DNA from: Streptomyces sp. NBC_00289
GTDB lineage: Bacteria > Actinomycetota > Actinomycetes > Streptomycetales > Streptomycetaceae
Direction of reading: 5' to 3'
Assembly: GCF_041435115.1 (NCBI RefSeq)
Contig: NZ_CP108046.1
Location: 3,100,001 to 3,164,000 of the forward strand
Length of the DNA stretch: 64,000 bases
Shown here piece by piece: positions 25,428 to 35,164 of the stretch (its first letter is position 1; each line of letters begins with the position of its first letter). The notes beneath the pieces are model-generated. The model was not told where the DNA came from, ran no database searches, and worked only from the letters and a program-made list of their open reading frames with translations. Made by a program: the position numbers and the translations under genes.

Positions 25428-27551
25428 CTACGCGTCGATACGCGACCGATCCAGCGTCGCCGCCGAGCTGGAGATGAACTCCTTGCGAGGCGCCACGTCG
25501 TTGCCCATCAGTAGATCGAAGACCTGCTCGGCCGAGTCCAGGTCGGAGAGGTTGATCCGGCGGAGGGTGCGGTGACGCGGGTCCATGGTCGTCTCGGCCA
25601 GCTGGTCGGCGTCCATCTCACCGAGGCCCTTGTAACGCTGGATGGAGTCCTTGTACCGCACACCCTTGCTCTGGAACTCCAGAAGTCTGTCCCGCAGCTC
25701 ACGGTCGGAGTACGTGTAGACGTACTTGTCCTGGCCCTTCTTCGGCTGGACGAGCTCGATGCGGTGCAGCGGGGGGACCGCGGCGAAGACCCGGCCCGCC
25801 TCGACCATGGGTCGCATGTAGCGGTGGAACAGCGTCAGAAGGAGGGTCCGAATGTGGGAGCCGTCCACATCGGCGTCGGTCATCATGATGATCTTGCCGT
25901 AGCGGGCCGCGTCGATATCGAACGTCCGGCCGGATCCGGCCCCTATGACCTGGATGATCGCGCCGCATTCGGCGTTCTTGAGCATGTCCGTCACGGACGA
26001 CTTCTGGACGTTGAGGATCTTGCCCCGGATCGGCAGCAGTGCCTGGAACTCGGAGTTCCGGGCGAGCTTCGCCGTGCCGAGCGCGGAGTCTCCCTCGACG
26101 ATGAACAGCTCGCTGCGGTCGACGTCGTCACTGCGGCAGTCGGCGAGCTTGGCGGGCAGCGACGAGGACTCCAGGGCCGTCTTCCGGCGCTGGGCGTCCT
26201 TGTGCTGGCGGGCGGCGATGCGCGTGCGGGCCGCGGCGACGGCCTTCTCCATGACGACCCGGGCCTGAGCCGCCGTGTCCCGCTTCGTCGAGGTCAGGAA
26301 GGCCTTGAGCTCCTTGGAGACCACGTTGAAGACGATCCGCCGCGCCGCCGAGGTACCGAGGACCTCCTTGGTCTGGCCCTCGAACTGCGGCTCGGCGAGG
26401 CGCACGGTGACGACTGCGGTGAGGCCCTCGAGAGCGTCGTCCTTGACGATGTCGTCCTCGGCCACGCGCAGCAGCTTCTTGGCCCGCAGCACCTCGTTCA
26501 TCGTCTTGACGATGGCCTGCTCGTACCCGGCGACGTGGGTACCGCCCTTGGGCGTGGCGATGATGTTGACGAACGACTTGAGCACGGTGTCGTAACCAGT
26601 GCCCCAGCGCAGGGCAACGTCGACTGCAAGTTCGCGTGTGACCTCGGTGGGCGTCATCTGGCCGTGGTCGTCCAGGACCGGCACCGTCTCCTTGAAGGAG
26701 CCCTGCCCGGAGAAGCGGAGGACGTCACAGACGGCCTTGTCACTCGCGAGGTACTCGCAGAACTCGCTGATGCCGCCGTCGAAGCGGAAGGACTCCTCGC
26801 CCTTGCTTCCCCCTTCGCCGAGACCGTACTCGTCGCGGACGACGATGGTCAGGCCGGGCACCAGGAACGCCGTCTGCCGGGCGCGCTGGTGCAGCGTCTC
26901 CAGCGCGAGCTTGGCGTCCTTGAGGAAGATCTGGCGGTCGGCCCAGTAGCGCACACGCGTGCCGGTACGGGTCCTGGCGATCTTCTTGGTCTTGCGCAGG
27001 CCGCTCTTCGCCTCGAACCCGGCGTCCGGACCGGCACCGGCGAAGGCACCGGGAACGCCCCGCCGGAAGCTGATGGCGTGGGTGTGGCCGCTACGGTCCA
27101 CCTCGACGTCCAGCCGGGCGGAAAGGGCGTTCACCACAGATGCGCCGACGCCGTGCAGGCCACCGGAGGCCGCGTACGAGCCGCCGCCGAACTTGCCGCC
27201 GGCGTGCAGCTTGGTCATGACGACCTCGACGCCGGACAGACCGGTCTTGGGCTCGACGTCGACCGGGATGCCCCGGCCGTTGTCCCGCACCTCCACCGAG
27301 GCGTCGTCGTGGAGGATCACCTCGATGTGGTCGCCGTGGCCCCCGAGGGCCTCGTCCACGGAGTTGTCGATGATCTCCCACAGGCAGTGCATCAGGCCAC
27401 GGCTGTCGGTCGACCCGATGTACATGCCCGGGCGCTTGCGTACGGCCTCGAGCCCCTCGAGGACGAGCAGGTGCCGCGCGGTGTAGTTGGAACCGTCCCG
27501 GTCTGCTCCTGCCAGCAGAGCTGTGGACGGCACTGACGTCTCGGCGGTCAC
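25428..27551 (-). CDS. parE: Type IIA topoisomerase ATPase subunit (ParE / second GyrB-like protein)
   Basis: A 707-residue protein. The GHKL ATPase domain has EIIDNSVDEALGGH, DNGRGIPVD and GGLHGVGASVVNALS. The transducer domain follows, then the TOPRIM domain with VEGDSALGTAK (the EGDSA motif) and the metal-binding DADVDGSHIRTLLL. The C-terminus has QRYKGLGEMDADQL. Its length lacks the insertion of long GyrB forms. It is the presumed partner of the ParC-type protein at 5655-8111, although separated by 17 kb. Confidence 0.93.
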   Translation of the reverse strand: MTAETSVPSTALLAGADRDGSNYTARHLLVLEGLEAVRKRPGMYIGSTDSRGLMHCLWEIIDNSVDEALGGHGDHIEVILHDDASVEVRDNGRGIPVDVEPKTGLSGVEVVMTKLHAGGKFGGGSYAASGGLHGVGASVVNALSARLDVEVDRSGHTHAISFRRGVPGAFAGAGPDAGFEAKSGLRKTKKIARTRTGTRVRYWADRQIFLKDAKLALETLHQRARQTAFLVPGLTIVVRDEYGLGEGGSKGEESFRFDGGISEFCEYLASDKAVCDVLRFSGQGSFKETVPVLDDHGQMTPTEVTRELAVDVALRWGTGYDTVLKSFVNIIATPKGGTHVAGYEQAIVKTMNEVLRAKKLLRVAEDDIVKDDALEGLTAVVTVRLAEPQFEGQTKEVLGTSAARRIVFNVVSKELKAFLTSTKRDTAAQARVVMEKAVAAARTRIAARQHKDAQRRKTALESSSLPAKLADCRSDDVDRSELFIVEGDSALGTAKLARNSEFQALLPIRGKILNVQKSSVTDMLKNAECGAIIQVIGAGSGRTFDIDAARYGKIIMMTDADVDGSHIRTLLLTLFHRYMRPMVEAGRVFAAVPPLHRIELVQPKKGQDKYVYTYSDRELRDRLLEFQSKGVRYKDSIQRYKGLGEMDADQLAETTMDPRHRTLRRINLSDLDSAEQVFDLLMGNDVAPRKEFISSSAATLDRSRIDA

Positions 27552-27992
27552 GCGGTTCGCTCCTCGCTGAATTTCAGGTGGGGCCCTTCTGGGTAAGGGC
27601 GCGGCTTGGGTTACGGCTCAGAGGGTACAGAGGCCTGGTAGAGCCGTTGTAACGCCACCCTCGTCTGCACTCACACTAGTCCAGAGTCGTATACGCGTTC
27701 GATCCCTCGATGGAGTGAAGTACATATCACGTTCCCTTCGGGGCATGAACCATTTAGGCTCCGGGCACGTCCTCATCAACAACCGGCAAGCCAGCCGGGA
27801 GGACCCCGACCCTGCCAGACAGCGCGAACCCGTAAGACACACAGACATGTAATACGGCACATTCGCCGCCAACCGGCAGCAGACAGCCGCCTCGCAGATT
27901 TTTTTCGAGGAGAAGCCACGAGCGGGAACGTTTTGGGGCTGGTTGGATGTTGACCCTGGTACGACAGCTCGTCGAGCTAGAGAAGAGGCGAC
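27552..27992. other. Divergent intergenic region between parE and the small Cys protein gene
   Basis: This 441-base region should carry promoters for both neighbours. On the plus strand a GGGAAC at about 27925 is followed 19 bases later by GTT, loosely like a SigR-type promoter for the gene at 27993. No small gene or stable hairpin is evident. Confidence 0.4.
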
Positions 27993-28226
27993 GTGACTAC
28001 TGTTCTGACCCCCGCGAGCCCGTTGACGGCCGCCGATCGCTGCGACCGCTGCGGCGCCCAGGCATACCTGCGCGTCGTCCTGCTCAGCGGCGGAGAGCTG
28101 CTCTTTTGCGCCCACCACGGCCGCAAGTTCGAGCCGGAACTCAAGAAGATCGCCTCCGAGATACAGGACGAGACGGAGCGGCTCACGTCCGTTCCCGCAT
28201 CAGCCACAACAGAAGAAGAGCGCTGA
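27993..28226 (+). CDS. Small DUF7455-like Cys/His protein
   Basis: A 77-residue protein starting at GTG 27993 after AGAGG. The motif CDRCGAQAYLRV, then FCAHHGRKFEPEL about 20 residues later, provides a CxxC plus C-x-H-H set that could bind one zinc ion. The rest is acidic and helical. Proteins of this kind are conserved next to the sigma factor and topoisomerase genes of actinobacteria. I recognise the family only as a domain of unknown function. Confidence 0.82.
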   Translation: MTTVLTPASPLTAADRCDRCGAQAYLRVVLLSGGELLFCAHHGRKFEPELKKIASEIQDETERLTSVPASATTEEER

Positions 28227-28270
28227 CACTTCGCACTTACGACGAGCCAGCCCCGGCACAGGCCGGTGAA

Positions 28271-28306
28271 CGGGCGGCTGCCCCTGACCCCAGGGGCAGC
28301 TGCCCG
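28271..28306. terminator. Bidirectional terminator between convergent genes
   Basis: Arms with GCTGCCCCTG/CAGGGGCAGC (10 pairs) plus an outer CGGGC/GCCCG block with one mismatch between. It lies in the 103-base gap between the small Cys protein gene and the trypsin-like gene, which end toward each other. Confidence 0.75.
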
Positions 28307-28329
28307 TACTCATACCCGCTGAACGTGCC

Positions 28330-29196
28330 TCAGTGGGGCTCAGGCGCCCTCGCGGCGCCCCTTGCCGCGTCACCCCAGCCCAGCTTGCTCACGGCGTCCG
28401 AGACGCGCGTGTAGACGCCTGGGCTACCCGCTCGCCCGCAGCCGCTCCCCCAGGACACGAGACCGATCAACTTTCCGCGGGCGACAAGCGGACCTCCGCT
28501 GTCCCCCTGGCATGCGTCCCTGCCACCCTCGGCCTCCCCCGCGCACACCATGGCGCCAGCGAGATACGTGCCGTCGCTGCGGCCGGGATACGCCTCTTCG
28601 CAGAGCGCGTCGGACAGCACATGCACCCGGGCTCCTCGCAGACTGTGCGCATAGTCGCCGACACCTGTGATGTCACCCCAGCCATAGACGGTGGCATCGG
28701 TACCCGGCTTGTAGGCGGGGTCACCGGCGCCCGCCATGGCGATGACCGAACTCCGCGGAAGGGGCGCCGCCAGGGTGAGCACGGCGAAGTCGCCGGCGTT
28801 GCTGGCACCGTCGTAGTCGGGATTCACCCAGGTCTCGCGTACGGCGATCTCCTGCCCCTGATCCGACTGCAGGTCGGTCCGACCCGCGATGATCTTGAAA
28901 TCGCGCACCCTGTCCGGGGACGCCCCAAGGACGTCCTCGGCCAGACAGTGAGCCGCGGTCAGCACGGTGGTGGTGCCGACGGCCACACCGCCGCAGAACT
29001 GCCCCGCCCTGGTACCTCCGAACCGGTCACGGCTGGACAGCGCCACCGTCCATGGACTCTCGGACACGTCGACGGGAAAACCACCGACGACCACGTTGTC
29101 AGCTGCGGCCGGGACGGTGGACACCAGCGGTATCGCGGCTGCCGCGGCCGCCAGAATCAGCGGCCGGGACAACGCCCGGGAAATACGGCGACGCAT
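28330..29196 (-). CDS. Secreted trypsin-like serine protease (S1 family)
   Basis: A 288-residue protein. An Arg-rich start, hydrophobic core and AAA cleavage region form a signal peptide (about residues 1-32). The mature S1 domain has the activation-like VVGG near residue 36, catalytic His in LTAAHC, Asp in AGDFAVLTL and Ser in DACQGDSGGP. The specificity-pocket Asp six residues before the catalytic Ser (the D of RDACQGDSGG) suggests cleavage after Arg or Lys. A short hydrophilic tail ends the protein. It is probably extracellular and monocistronic. Confidence 0.93.
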   Translation of the reverse strand: MRRRISRALSRPLILAAAAAAIPLVSTVPAAADNVVVGGFPVDVSESPWTVALSSRDRFGGTRAGQFCGGVAVGTTTVLTAAHCLAEDVLGASPDRVRDFKIIAGRTDLQSDQGQEIAVRETWVNPDYDGASNAGDFAVLTLAAPLPRSSVIAMAGAGDPAYKPGTDATVYGWGDITGVGDYAHSLRGARVHVLSDALCEEAYPGRSDGTYLAGAMVCAGEAEGGRDACQGDSGGPLVARGKLIGLVSWGSGCGRAGSPGVYTRVSDAVSKLGWGDAARGAARAPEPH

Positions 29197-29264
29197 ACAT
29201 GCTCCTCACTCCGGGGTGACAGTTGGAAACCCAGAGTCATGCAGAGCACCGTGACCCGCAGCAC

Positions 29265-29298
29265 GAAGGCCCGGCTCCCTGTCGGGAACCGGGCCTTC
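29265..29298 (-). terminator. Terminator of hrdB
   Basis: Arms GAAGGCCCGG and CCGGGCCTTC with an inner TCCC/GGGA pairing and a small loop, 20 bases downstream of the hrdB stop on the minus strand. Confidence 0.75.
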
Positions 29299-29317
29299 CG
29301 GGTCGTACGACCGCGAC

Positions 29318-30865
29318 CTAGTCGAGGTAGTCGCGCAGCACCTGCGAACGCGAGGGGTGACGCAGCTTCGACATGGTCTTGGACTCGATCTGGCGGATGC
29401 GCTCACGCGTGACGCCGTACACCTTGCCGATCTCGTCGAGGGTCTTCGGCTGACCGTCGGTGAGACCGAAACGCATGGAGACGACACCGGCCTCGCGCTC
29501 GGACAGCGTGTCGAGGACCGAGTGCAGCTGCTCCTGAAGGAGCGTGAAGCTGACCGCGTCGGCCGGCACGACCGCCTCGGAGTCCTCGATGAGGTCACCG
29601 AACTCGCTGTCGCCGTCCTCGCCGAGCGGGGTGTGCAGCGAAATGGGCTCACGGCCGTACTTCTGGACCTCGATGACCTTTTCCGGGGTCATGTCGAGTT
29701 CCTTGGCCAGTTCCTCCGGGGTGGGCTCGCGACCTAGGTCCTGGAGCATCTGGCGCTGCACGCGCGCGAGCTTGTTGATGACCTCGACCATGTGCACCGG
29801 GATACGGATGGTGCGGGCCTGGTCGGCCATGGCGCGTGTGATCGCCTGACGGATCCACCAGGTGGCGTACGTGGAGAACTTGTAGCCCTTGGTGTAGTCG
29901 AACTTCTCGACCGCGCGGATCAGACCGAGGTTGCCCTCCTGGATGAGGTCCAGGAAGAGCATGCCGCGGCCGGTGTAACGCTTGGCCAGGGAGACCACCA
30001 GACGGAGGTTGGCCTCCAGGAGGTGGTTCTTGGCGCGGCGCCCGTCCTCGGCGATGATCTCCAGCTCGCGCTTGAGCTTCGGCGCCAGCTTGTCGGCGTT
30101 GGCCAGCTTGTCCTCGGCGAACAGGCCCGCCTCGATGCGCTTGGCGAGTTCGACCTCCTGCTCGGCGTTGAGCAGGGGGACCTTGCCGATCTGCTTGAGG
30201 TAGTCCTTGACCGGGTCGGCGGTGGCGCCGGCGACGGCGACCTGCTGAGCGGGCGCGTCGTCCTCGTCGTCGTCGGAGAGGACGAAGCCCTTGTTCTCGC
30301 CGCTCTCCTCCTCCTCTTCACCGGGCTTGGCGGCACCGGCGGTCTCCTCGACCGCCTCGTCGTCGCCAGCCTCGGCGTCATCCTTCTTGCCGGTCGTCTT
30401 CTTGGCCGCCGTCTTCTTGGCGACGGTCTTCTTCGCGACCGCCTTCTTGGCGGTCGTCGTCTTCTTGGCGGCGGCCTTCTGAGCAGGCGCCTCGTCCTCA
30501 ACGGAGGTCTCGTCAGCGGGCGCCGCGGGCGTGGCGGTGGCGGTGGCCTTCTTGGTGGTCACCGTCTTCGCCGCGACCGTCTTGGTGGCGGTGCGCTTGG
30601 CCGGACTCTTCGCTGCGACGCTCTTTCGGGTGCGCTTGGGCTCCGCGGCACTGACCATCAGCGTCACACCCTCTTCCTCGAGGATCTGGTTGAGGCTGCG
30701 CAGTACGTTCTTCCACTGAGTGGCCGGAATCTGGTCAGCTTCGAAGGCCCGACGCACGTCATCGCCGGCGATCTGCCCCTCAGCCTTTCCCCGCTCAATG
30801 AGCGCCATGACAGAGACGGACTCGGCGATCTCCGGCGGGAGCGTACGGGATGTGCTGGCCGACAC
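29318..30865 (-). CDS. hrdB: Principal RNA polymerase sigma factor HrdB
   Basis: A 515-residue protein from the GTG at 30865 ([16 protein letters not shown]), after GAGAGG. The in-frame extension to 31018 is leader. The order is a short N-terminal domain, a long Lys/Ala/Thr-rich linker (about residues 85-165) and an acidic stretch, then region 1.2 ([20 protein letters not shown]), region 2 ([20 protein letters not shown] and [16 protein letters not shown]), region 3 and region 4 with [17 protein letters not shown]. It directs vegetative transcription and is essential in Streptomyces. The upstream gap to whiH contains its promoters. Confidence 0.98.
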   Translation of the reverse strand: MSASTSRTLPPEIAESVSVMALIERGKAEGQIAGDDVRRAFEADQIPATQWKNVLRSLNQILEEEGVTLMVSAAEPKRTRKSVAAKSPAKRTATKTVAAKTVTTKKATATATPAAPADETSVEDEAPAQKAAAKKTTTAKKAVAKKTVAKKTAAKKTTGKKDDAEAGDDEAVEETAGAAKPGEEEEESGENKGFVLSDDDEDDAPAQQVAVAGATADPVKDYLKQIGKVPLLNAEQEVELAKRIEAGLFAEDKLANADKLAPKLKRELEIIAEDGRRAKNHLLEANLRLVVSLAKRYTGRGMLFLDLIQEGNLGLIRAVEKFDYTKGYKFSTYATWWIRQAITRAMADQARTIRIPVHMVEVINKLARVQRQMLQDLGREPTPEELAKELDMTPEKVIEVQKYGREPISLHTPLGEDGDSEFGDLIEDSEAVVPADAVSFTLLQEQLHSVLDTLSEREAGVVSMRFGLTDGQPKTLDEIGKVYGVTRERIRQIESKTMSKLRHPSRSQVLRDYLD

Positions 30866-31173
30866 GAACAACCTCTCGGAACGTTGGAAAACGGCTTCCG
30901 GCCCCGTCCATCGCGGACAGGAGCCGACCACCGGCTTGGGATGGGCCGACGGTGCGGGCAGGGCCGGGAAGATGCACAGCGCCTTGAACGGCGTCCGTAT
31001 TCCCTCCGCGGCTGTCACCTCTTAGGTCATCGCACTGTTCCCAAGAGCGTTACGCCCAATCTGCGTGGCCCGAGTCACACCCCACAAACGATCAAAAGTG
31101 GTCAGACGTGGACACAAGGGGTCACTCGCGGCCCCGAGTGGGGGCGCTGCGACAGGCAGAGCGCCTCGTCGCA

Positions 31174-31219
31174 CCGTCGGACCCCGCAGGATCCCTGGGG
31201 ATCCTGCGGGGTCCGACGG
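31174..31219 (-). terminator. 22-bp perfect stem-loop between whiH and hrdB
   Basis: Arms CCGTCGGACCCCGCAGG-ATCC (31174-31194) and its exact complement (31199-31219), closed by a C-G pair over a two-base loop. It follows the whiH stop by about 70 bases in the direction of transcription, so it should end the whiH message before the hrdB promoters. The rest of the 426-base gap (30866-31291) should hold those promoters. I could not place their -10/-35 boxes securely. Confidence 0.82.
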
Positions 31220-31291
31220 GAGAGGTTACGCCGACCGAGCGGTGCCACGGGAGGAGGAGACACTCCCGGCCGCGTCGCCGACGATGCGCGG

Positions 31292-32179
31292 TCAGTGCTC
31301 GCGCGGCGCGGGCACAACACGCTCCACCTCGGGATGGACGGTGAGCAGTTGCCGCATGGCCGACTCGGCCGCTGTGCCGTCACCGGCACCGAGGGCGTCG
31401 ACGATTCTGCCGTGGTGCGTCAGCGACGCCTCGGTCGGTCGGTCACAGCCGGCGACCGGACCGCCCGAGACCTGAAGGGCCGCCGAGACGATCCCCGACA
31501 GGTGCTCCAGCATCCGGTTGCCCGCGACCTGGATGAGCAGGGAGTGGAACTCGGCGTCGGCGCGGGAAAAGGTGAGCGAGTCGCCCTGCCCCATCGCGTG
31601 CCCCATGATCTCCACCATGTCGACGAGCCGCTGCTGGACGTCCGCACGTCCATGGCCGGCGGCCAGGCGCGCGGCAAGCGGCTCGATCGTCCAGCGCAGC
31701 TCACTCAGCTCGCGGCGCTGGTTGTCGCGCTGTGGTCCGAAGGCCCGCCATTCGATGATGTCCGGGTCGAGGAGGTTCCAGTCGCTGACGGGCCGTACGC
31801 GCGTGCCGACATTGGGGCGGGCACTGACCAGGCCCTTGGCCTCCAGGACCCGCAGAGACTCGCGGACGACGGTGCGGGAGACCTCGAAACGCTGGCCGAT
31901 CTCCTCCGGCACCAGCGGGCGGTCGGCGCCCAGATCGCCGGCGACGATCATCTGCCCCAACTGCTGGACGAGTTGGCCGTGCAGCCCCCGTCCGCGGCTG
32001 CCGGCGGCCCGCCGGCCGACACGGCCGAGCTCCTGGTCCGCGCCGTCCCAGACGGAGGCCCCGACGCGGGCGGCAGAGGGCGCCTCGGCATAGGGGTAAC
32101 GGTCGAGTTCGCCCGGGCCGGCGAGACCGGAGTCTGCGGAGCGGGCGGCGGTCATCATGGTGTGCGCAAGGGTACTCAC
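31292..32179 (-). CDS. whiH: GntR-family sporulation regulator WhiH
   Basis: A 295-residue protein from the GTG at 32179. Residues 1-65 are a low-complexity tail. The winged helix-turn-helix is at about 66-130 (PLVPEEIGQRFEVSRTVVRE), and an FCD effector domain follows (about 145-280). The position directly upstream of hrdB and the sequence match WhiH, which acts late in aerial hyphae to trigger sporulation septation and represses its own gene. Its ligand is unknown, but FCD proteins bind carboxylates. The assignment rests on synteny plus family. Confidence 0.9.
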   Translation of the reverse strand: MSTLAHTMMTAARSADSGLAGPGELDRYPYAEAPSAARVGASVWDGADQELGRVGRRAAGSRGRGLHGQLVQQLGQMIVAGDLGADRPLVPEEIGQRFEVSRTVVRESLRVLEAKGLVSARPNVGTRVRPVSDWNLLDPDIIEWRAFGPQRDNQRRELSELRWTIEPLAARLAAGHGRADVQQRLVDMVEIMGHAMGQGDSLTFSRADAEFHSLLIQVAGNRMLEHLSGIVSAALQVSGGPVAGCDRPTEASLTHHGRIVDALGAGDGTAAESAMRQLLTVHPEVERVVPAPREH

Positions 32180-32341
32180 GGATCATTTGTCGGCGTCGGT
32201 TCCAACTCCCTTGAGGTCTTTGGTGAAAAGCACACGAAAGGGTGATCGCTCACCCCGTCGCAATTGACGCCTTATCGGAAAGAAATGGGCTTTCCCCGGG
32301 GAGTTGTGCGCAGGCCCGGATCGGAACAGTGCGGACTGTCG

Positions 32342-34219
32342 TCATCGGGCCCTGCCGCGCAGGGTCGCGAGCAGATATGCGCAGAGCAGCGCCGTCACCG
32401 ACAACGTCAGCGCACCGCCCACAGGTTGAACGAGCACGCGAGCGGCGGCAGCGACATAGCGCTCTCCACCGAAAGGCCACTGCAACAGCAACACCTCGCG
32501 CAGCCGCACGGGAAATCCGGCCGCCGTCCGCACGGACGGCCCCTCCAAGACCTTTTGTACGACGGGTACGACGACGACCGGTACGGCGACCACCGCGGCG
32601 AGCCCTGCCGTGGTGGACCGGAAGATACCCGCGGCCAGTACACCGGCCCAGGCGCAGCCGACCACGAGCCCGATCCAACTCGCGCTCAGTGCCAACCAGT
32701 CAGCCGGAACTTCCGTGAGCTCCCGTCCGTAGACGAGATAGAGCATTTCGGCGTCGCAGCCCACCGTGAGAAACGCCAGCAGCAGCGCGGTGGCGGCGGT
32801 GACGACGAGTTTCGCGGAGAGCAGCCCCAGTCGGCGGGGCACAGTGCCGCGGTCCGCCGCCAGCGCTGGATGGCGGAACTCATCACCGAAGGCGAGCGCC
32901 CCGAGCAGCCCAGCACCGAGGGCCGCGGGCGGCAGAGGGAGTTCCCTCGGCCACGCGGTCAGCAGGCGCGGCTGCGGCGTGTGACCGGTACGGGCCAGGA
33001 GTACGGCGGTGAGGACGGAGGTGACGAGGACGGCCGCGCCGGTGAGGAACCCGGTGCCGATGCCGGTGGCGCGGCGCAGTTCGTAGCGCAGCGGGCGCAG
33101 CGGGCTGGGAGCGGCGCGGACGGAAATGGGCGGCGGGAGGGGGGACGCGACCTCGGTCGCTGTAAGGGTCGGGAGGGCTGCGGTCGGGCGGGCGGCGCCG
33201 GGCGGGCAGGTCGGCCTCTCATCCGTTTCGGCGGGCGGTCCGGCTTCGCCGGTCGCGAGGATCCCAGCGGATTCCCGGGCCGTGCTGTCCGACCGGGTCT
33301 TCTCGAGAACACCTGAAGGGGCCACGGGGAGCTCATTCGCGCTCGGCCCCATGTCGCCGGTCTCGTCGGCGAGTTGGTGGACGAGGATGTCGTGCCGGAA
33401 GGCGGTCTCCCCGACCTCGGCACAGGTACTGCCGTACACACTCAGACGGTTGCCCTCCTCGCGCACGACCTCGATTGAGCGCCGGGCGGTACGGGCCTCC
33501 TTGGTGAGGTGGGCCGCGAGGCGGGCGGCGTGCGGGCTGCGGACGGCGACGCGGGGGCGCAGCCGGGTGCGGGCGAAGTGCGCGACCTCCTGGTCGGCGA
33601 CGAGCCGTCCCCGCTCGAGAGTGACCACACGATCGGCGGTGCGCGCCGCCTCCTTCGGATCGGCTGTGGTGAACAGCGCTGTGCCGCCGCGGGCCGCGTG
33701 CGCGCTCAGCATGCTGTGCAGCCGACGGCTTTCACTTACGGAGAGTCCGTCGGTGGGGTTGTCGAGGACGAGGGTGTGAGGGTCTGGCAGCAGCGCACAG
33801 GCCAGGCCGAGGCGGCGGTCCATGCCGCGCGCCAGTGTGCCCAGCGGTTCGTCGGCCAGACCGGCGAGGTCGACCACCTCGAGGACCTCGTCGGCACGCC
33901 GGACGGGGACGCCTGCCGCGGCGCACAGCATGCGCAGGTGACCGCGGACCGTGCGCGCGGGGTGACCCGGCACGTCCCCCAGCAACACGCCGACCTCTCG
34001 CGACGGGTGTGCGATGCGGCGCAGCGGGCGGCCTCGGAAGTAGGTGATGCCACGACCCTGTTGCAGCTCGAGCATGAGTCTGAGCACTGTCGACTTGCCG
34101 GCACCGGACGCTCCGAGCAGCGCGGTGACACGGCCTGCGCGCGCTTCGAAGGAGACGTCGTCGACAGCGGGCGGGAGGTCCTTGCGGGGGTTGCTGGTCA
34201 GTCCGAAGGCCTGGATCAT
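32342..34219 (-). CDS. ABC-2-type exporter, ATPase and membrane domain in one chain
   Basis: A 625-residue protein. Residues 1-210 are an ATPase domain with Walker A GASGAGKST. The signature loop is degenerate (LARGMDRRLGLA instead of LSGGQ) and Walker B reads HTLVLDNPTDGLS, with Asn where the catalytic Glu normally sits. A hydrophilic linker follows (about 290-370), then about six membrane helices to the end. Such changes suggest slow or no ATP hydrolysis, or a need for a partner ATPase. It follows whiH upstream in developmental gene context, but no substrate can be named. Confidence 0.82.
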   Translation of the reverse strand: MIQAFGLTSNPRKDLPPAVDDVSFEARAGRVTALLGASGAGKSTVLRLMLELQQGRGITYFRGRPLRRIAHPSREVGVLLGDVPGHPARTVRGHLRMLCAAAGVPVRRADEVLEVVDLAGLADEPLGTLARGMDRRLGLACALLPDPHTLVLDNPTDGLSVSESRRLHSMLSAHAARGGTALFTTADPKEAARTADRVVTLERGRLVADQEVAHFARTRLRPRVAVRSPHAARLAAHLTKEARTARRSIEVVREEGNRLSVYGSTCAEVGETAFRHDILVHQLADETGDMGPSANELPVAPSGVLEKTRSDSTARESAGILATGEAGPPAETDERPTCPPGAARPTAALPTLTATEVASPLPPPISVRAAPSPLRPLRYELRRATGIGTGFLTGAAVLVTSVLTAVLLARTGHTPQPRLLTAWPRELPLPPAALGAGLLGALAFGDEFRHPALAADRGTVPRRLGLLSAKLVVTAATALLLAFLTVGCDAEMLYLVYGRELTEVPADWLALSASWIGLVVGCAWAGVLAAGIFRSTTAGLAAVVAVPVVVVPVVQKVLEGPSVRTAAGFPVRLREVLLLQWPFGGERYVAAAARVLVQPVGGALTLSVTALLCAYLLATLRGRAR

Positions 34220-34392
34220 CTAGAGCAAGATAGCGCCCTATGTCCCGTTTCATGGGCATAGCATGGCCAGCTGCGCAACCGGAGATTACCCCGACCGGCC
34301 CCCTTCTCCGATGCTCACGAGAAGGCGCCGGGTACCGCATCCGAGTCCTGGGTCCCCGGTCCGCCGGCCGCCCCGCTCCATTCGCCGAGGTG

Positions 34393-35151
34393 TCACACTT
34401 CGGGGCGAAGCATCGGGGGGTTGAGCAGCGTGGCGCCGCCGGCCCGGAAGAGCTGGGCCGGGCGTCCGCCCTGGCGCGTGGTCGTCCCGCCGGTAGGGAC
34501 GAGGAAGCCGGGTGTGCCCGTGACCTTGCGGTGGAAGTTGCGCGGGTCGAGCGCCACGCCCCACACCGCCTCGTAGACGCGACGCAGCTCGCCGACGGTG
34601 AACTCGGGTGGGCAGAACGCGGTGGCCAGAGACGAGTACTCGATCTTGGACCGAGCACGCTCCACGCCGTCCGCCAGGATCTGGTGGTGATCGAAGGCCA
34701 GCGGCGCGACCGGTTCGCCGTCGCGACCGTAACCGCCCTGCTGCAGCAACTCCTCAACGGGCGCCCAGCGTGCGTTGCTCGCGTCGCCGCCCGCCCGCGG
34801 CGCGGGCAGATCGGGGGCGAGTGCGAGGTGGGCGACGCTGACCACACGCATCCGGGGATCACGCTTCGGGTCGCCGTAGGTGGCGAGCTGTTCCAGGTGA
34901 GCGCCGTTGTCCTGGGCGGGGACGGACGGGTCGTGAGCCCGCAGCCCGGTCTCCTCGGCCAGCTCGCGCGCCGCGGCCTGCGCCAGATCCTCGTCTTCCC
35001 GCACGAAGCCGCCGGGAAGCGCCCAGCGCCCCTGGAACGGCGGCTCACCCCTGCGCACCGCCAACGCGCACAGGGCATGGCGGCGCACGGTCAGCACGAC
35101 CAGGTCCACGGTGACGGCGAAGGGCGGGAAGGCTGACGGGTCGTAGGGCAT
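34393..35151 (-). CDS. NrtR-type Nudix-fold transcriptional regulator
   Basis: A 252-residue protein from the ATG at 35151. Residues about 10-150 form a Nudix domain with the box GGFVREDEDLAQAAARELAEETG. The C-terminal part (TAFCPPEFTVGELRRVYEAV, then DPRNFHRKV and GRPAQLFR) is the winged helix of NrtR regulators. NrtR proteins use the Nudix fold to bind ADP-ribose or related NAD metabolites and control NAD-linked genes. No NAD gene is adjacent. A short palindrome sits just upstream, so autoregulation is likely. A pure Nudix hydrolase role cannot be excluded, since the box is fairly complete. Confidence 0.85.
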   Translation of the reverse strand: MPYDPSAFPPFAVTVDLVVLTVRRHALCALAVRRGEPPFQGRWALPGGFVREDEDLAQAAARELAEETGLRAHDPSVPAQDNGAHLEQLATYGDPKRDPRMRVVSVAHLALAPDLPAPRAGGDASNARWAPVEELLQQGGYGRDGEPVAPLAFDHHQILADGVERARSKIEYSSLATAFCPPEFTVGELRRVYEAVWGVALDPRNFHRKVTGTPGFLVPTGGTTTRQGGRPAQLFRAGGATLLNPPMLRPEV

Positions 35152-35164
35152 GTCGCGATCATAG

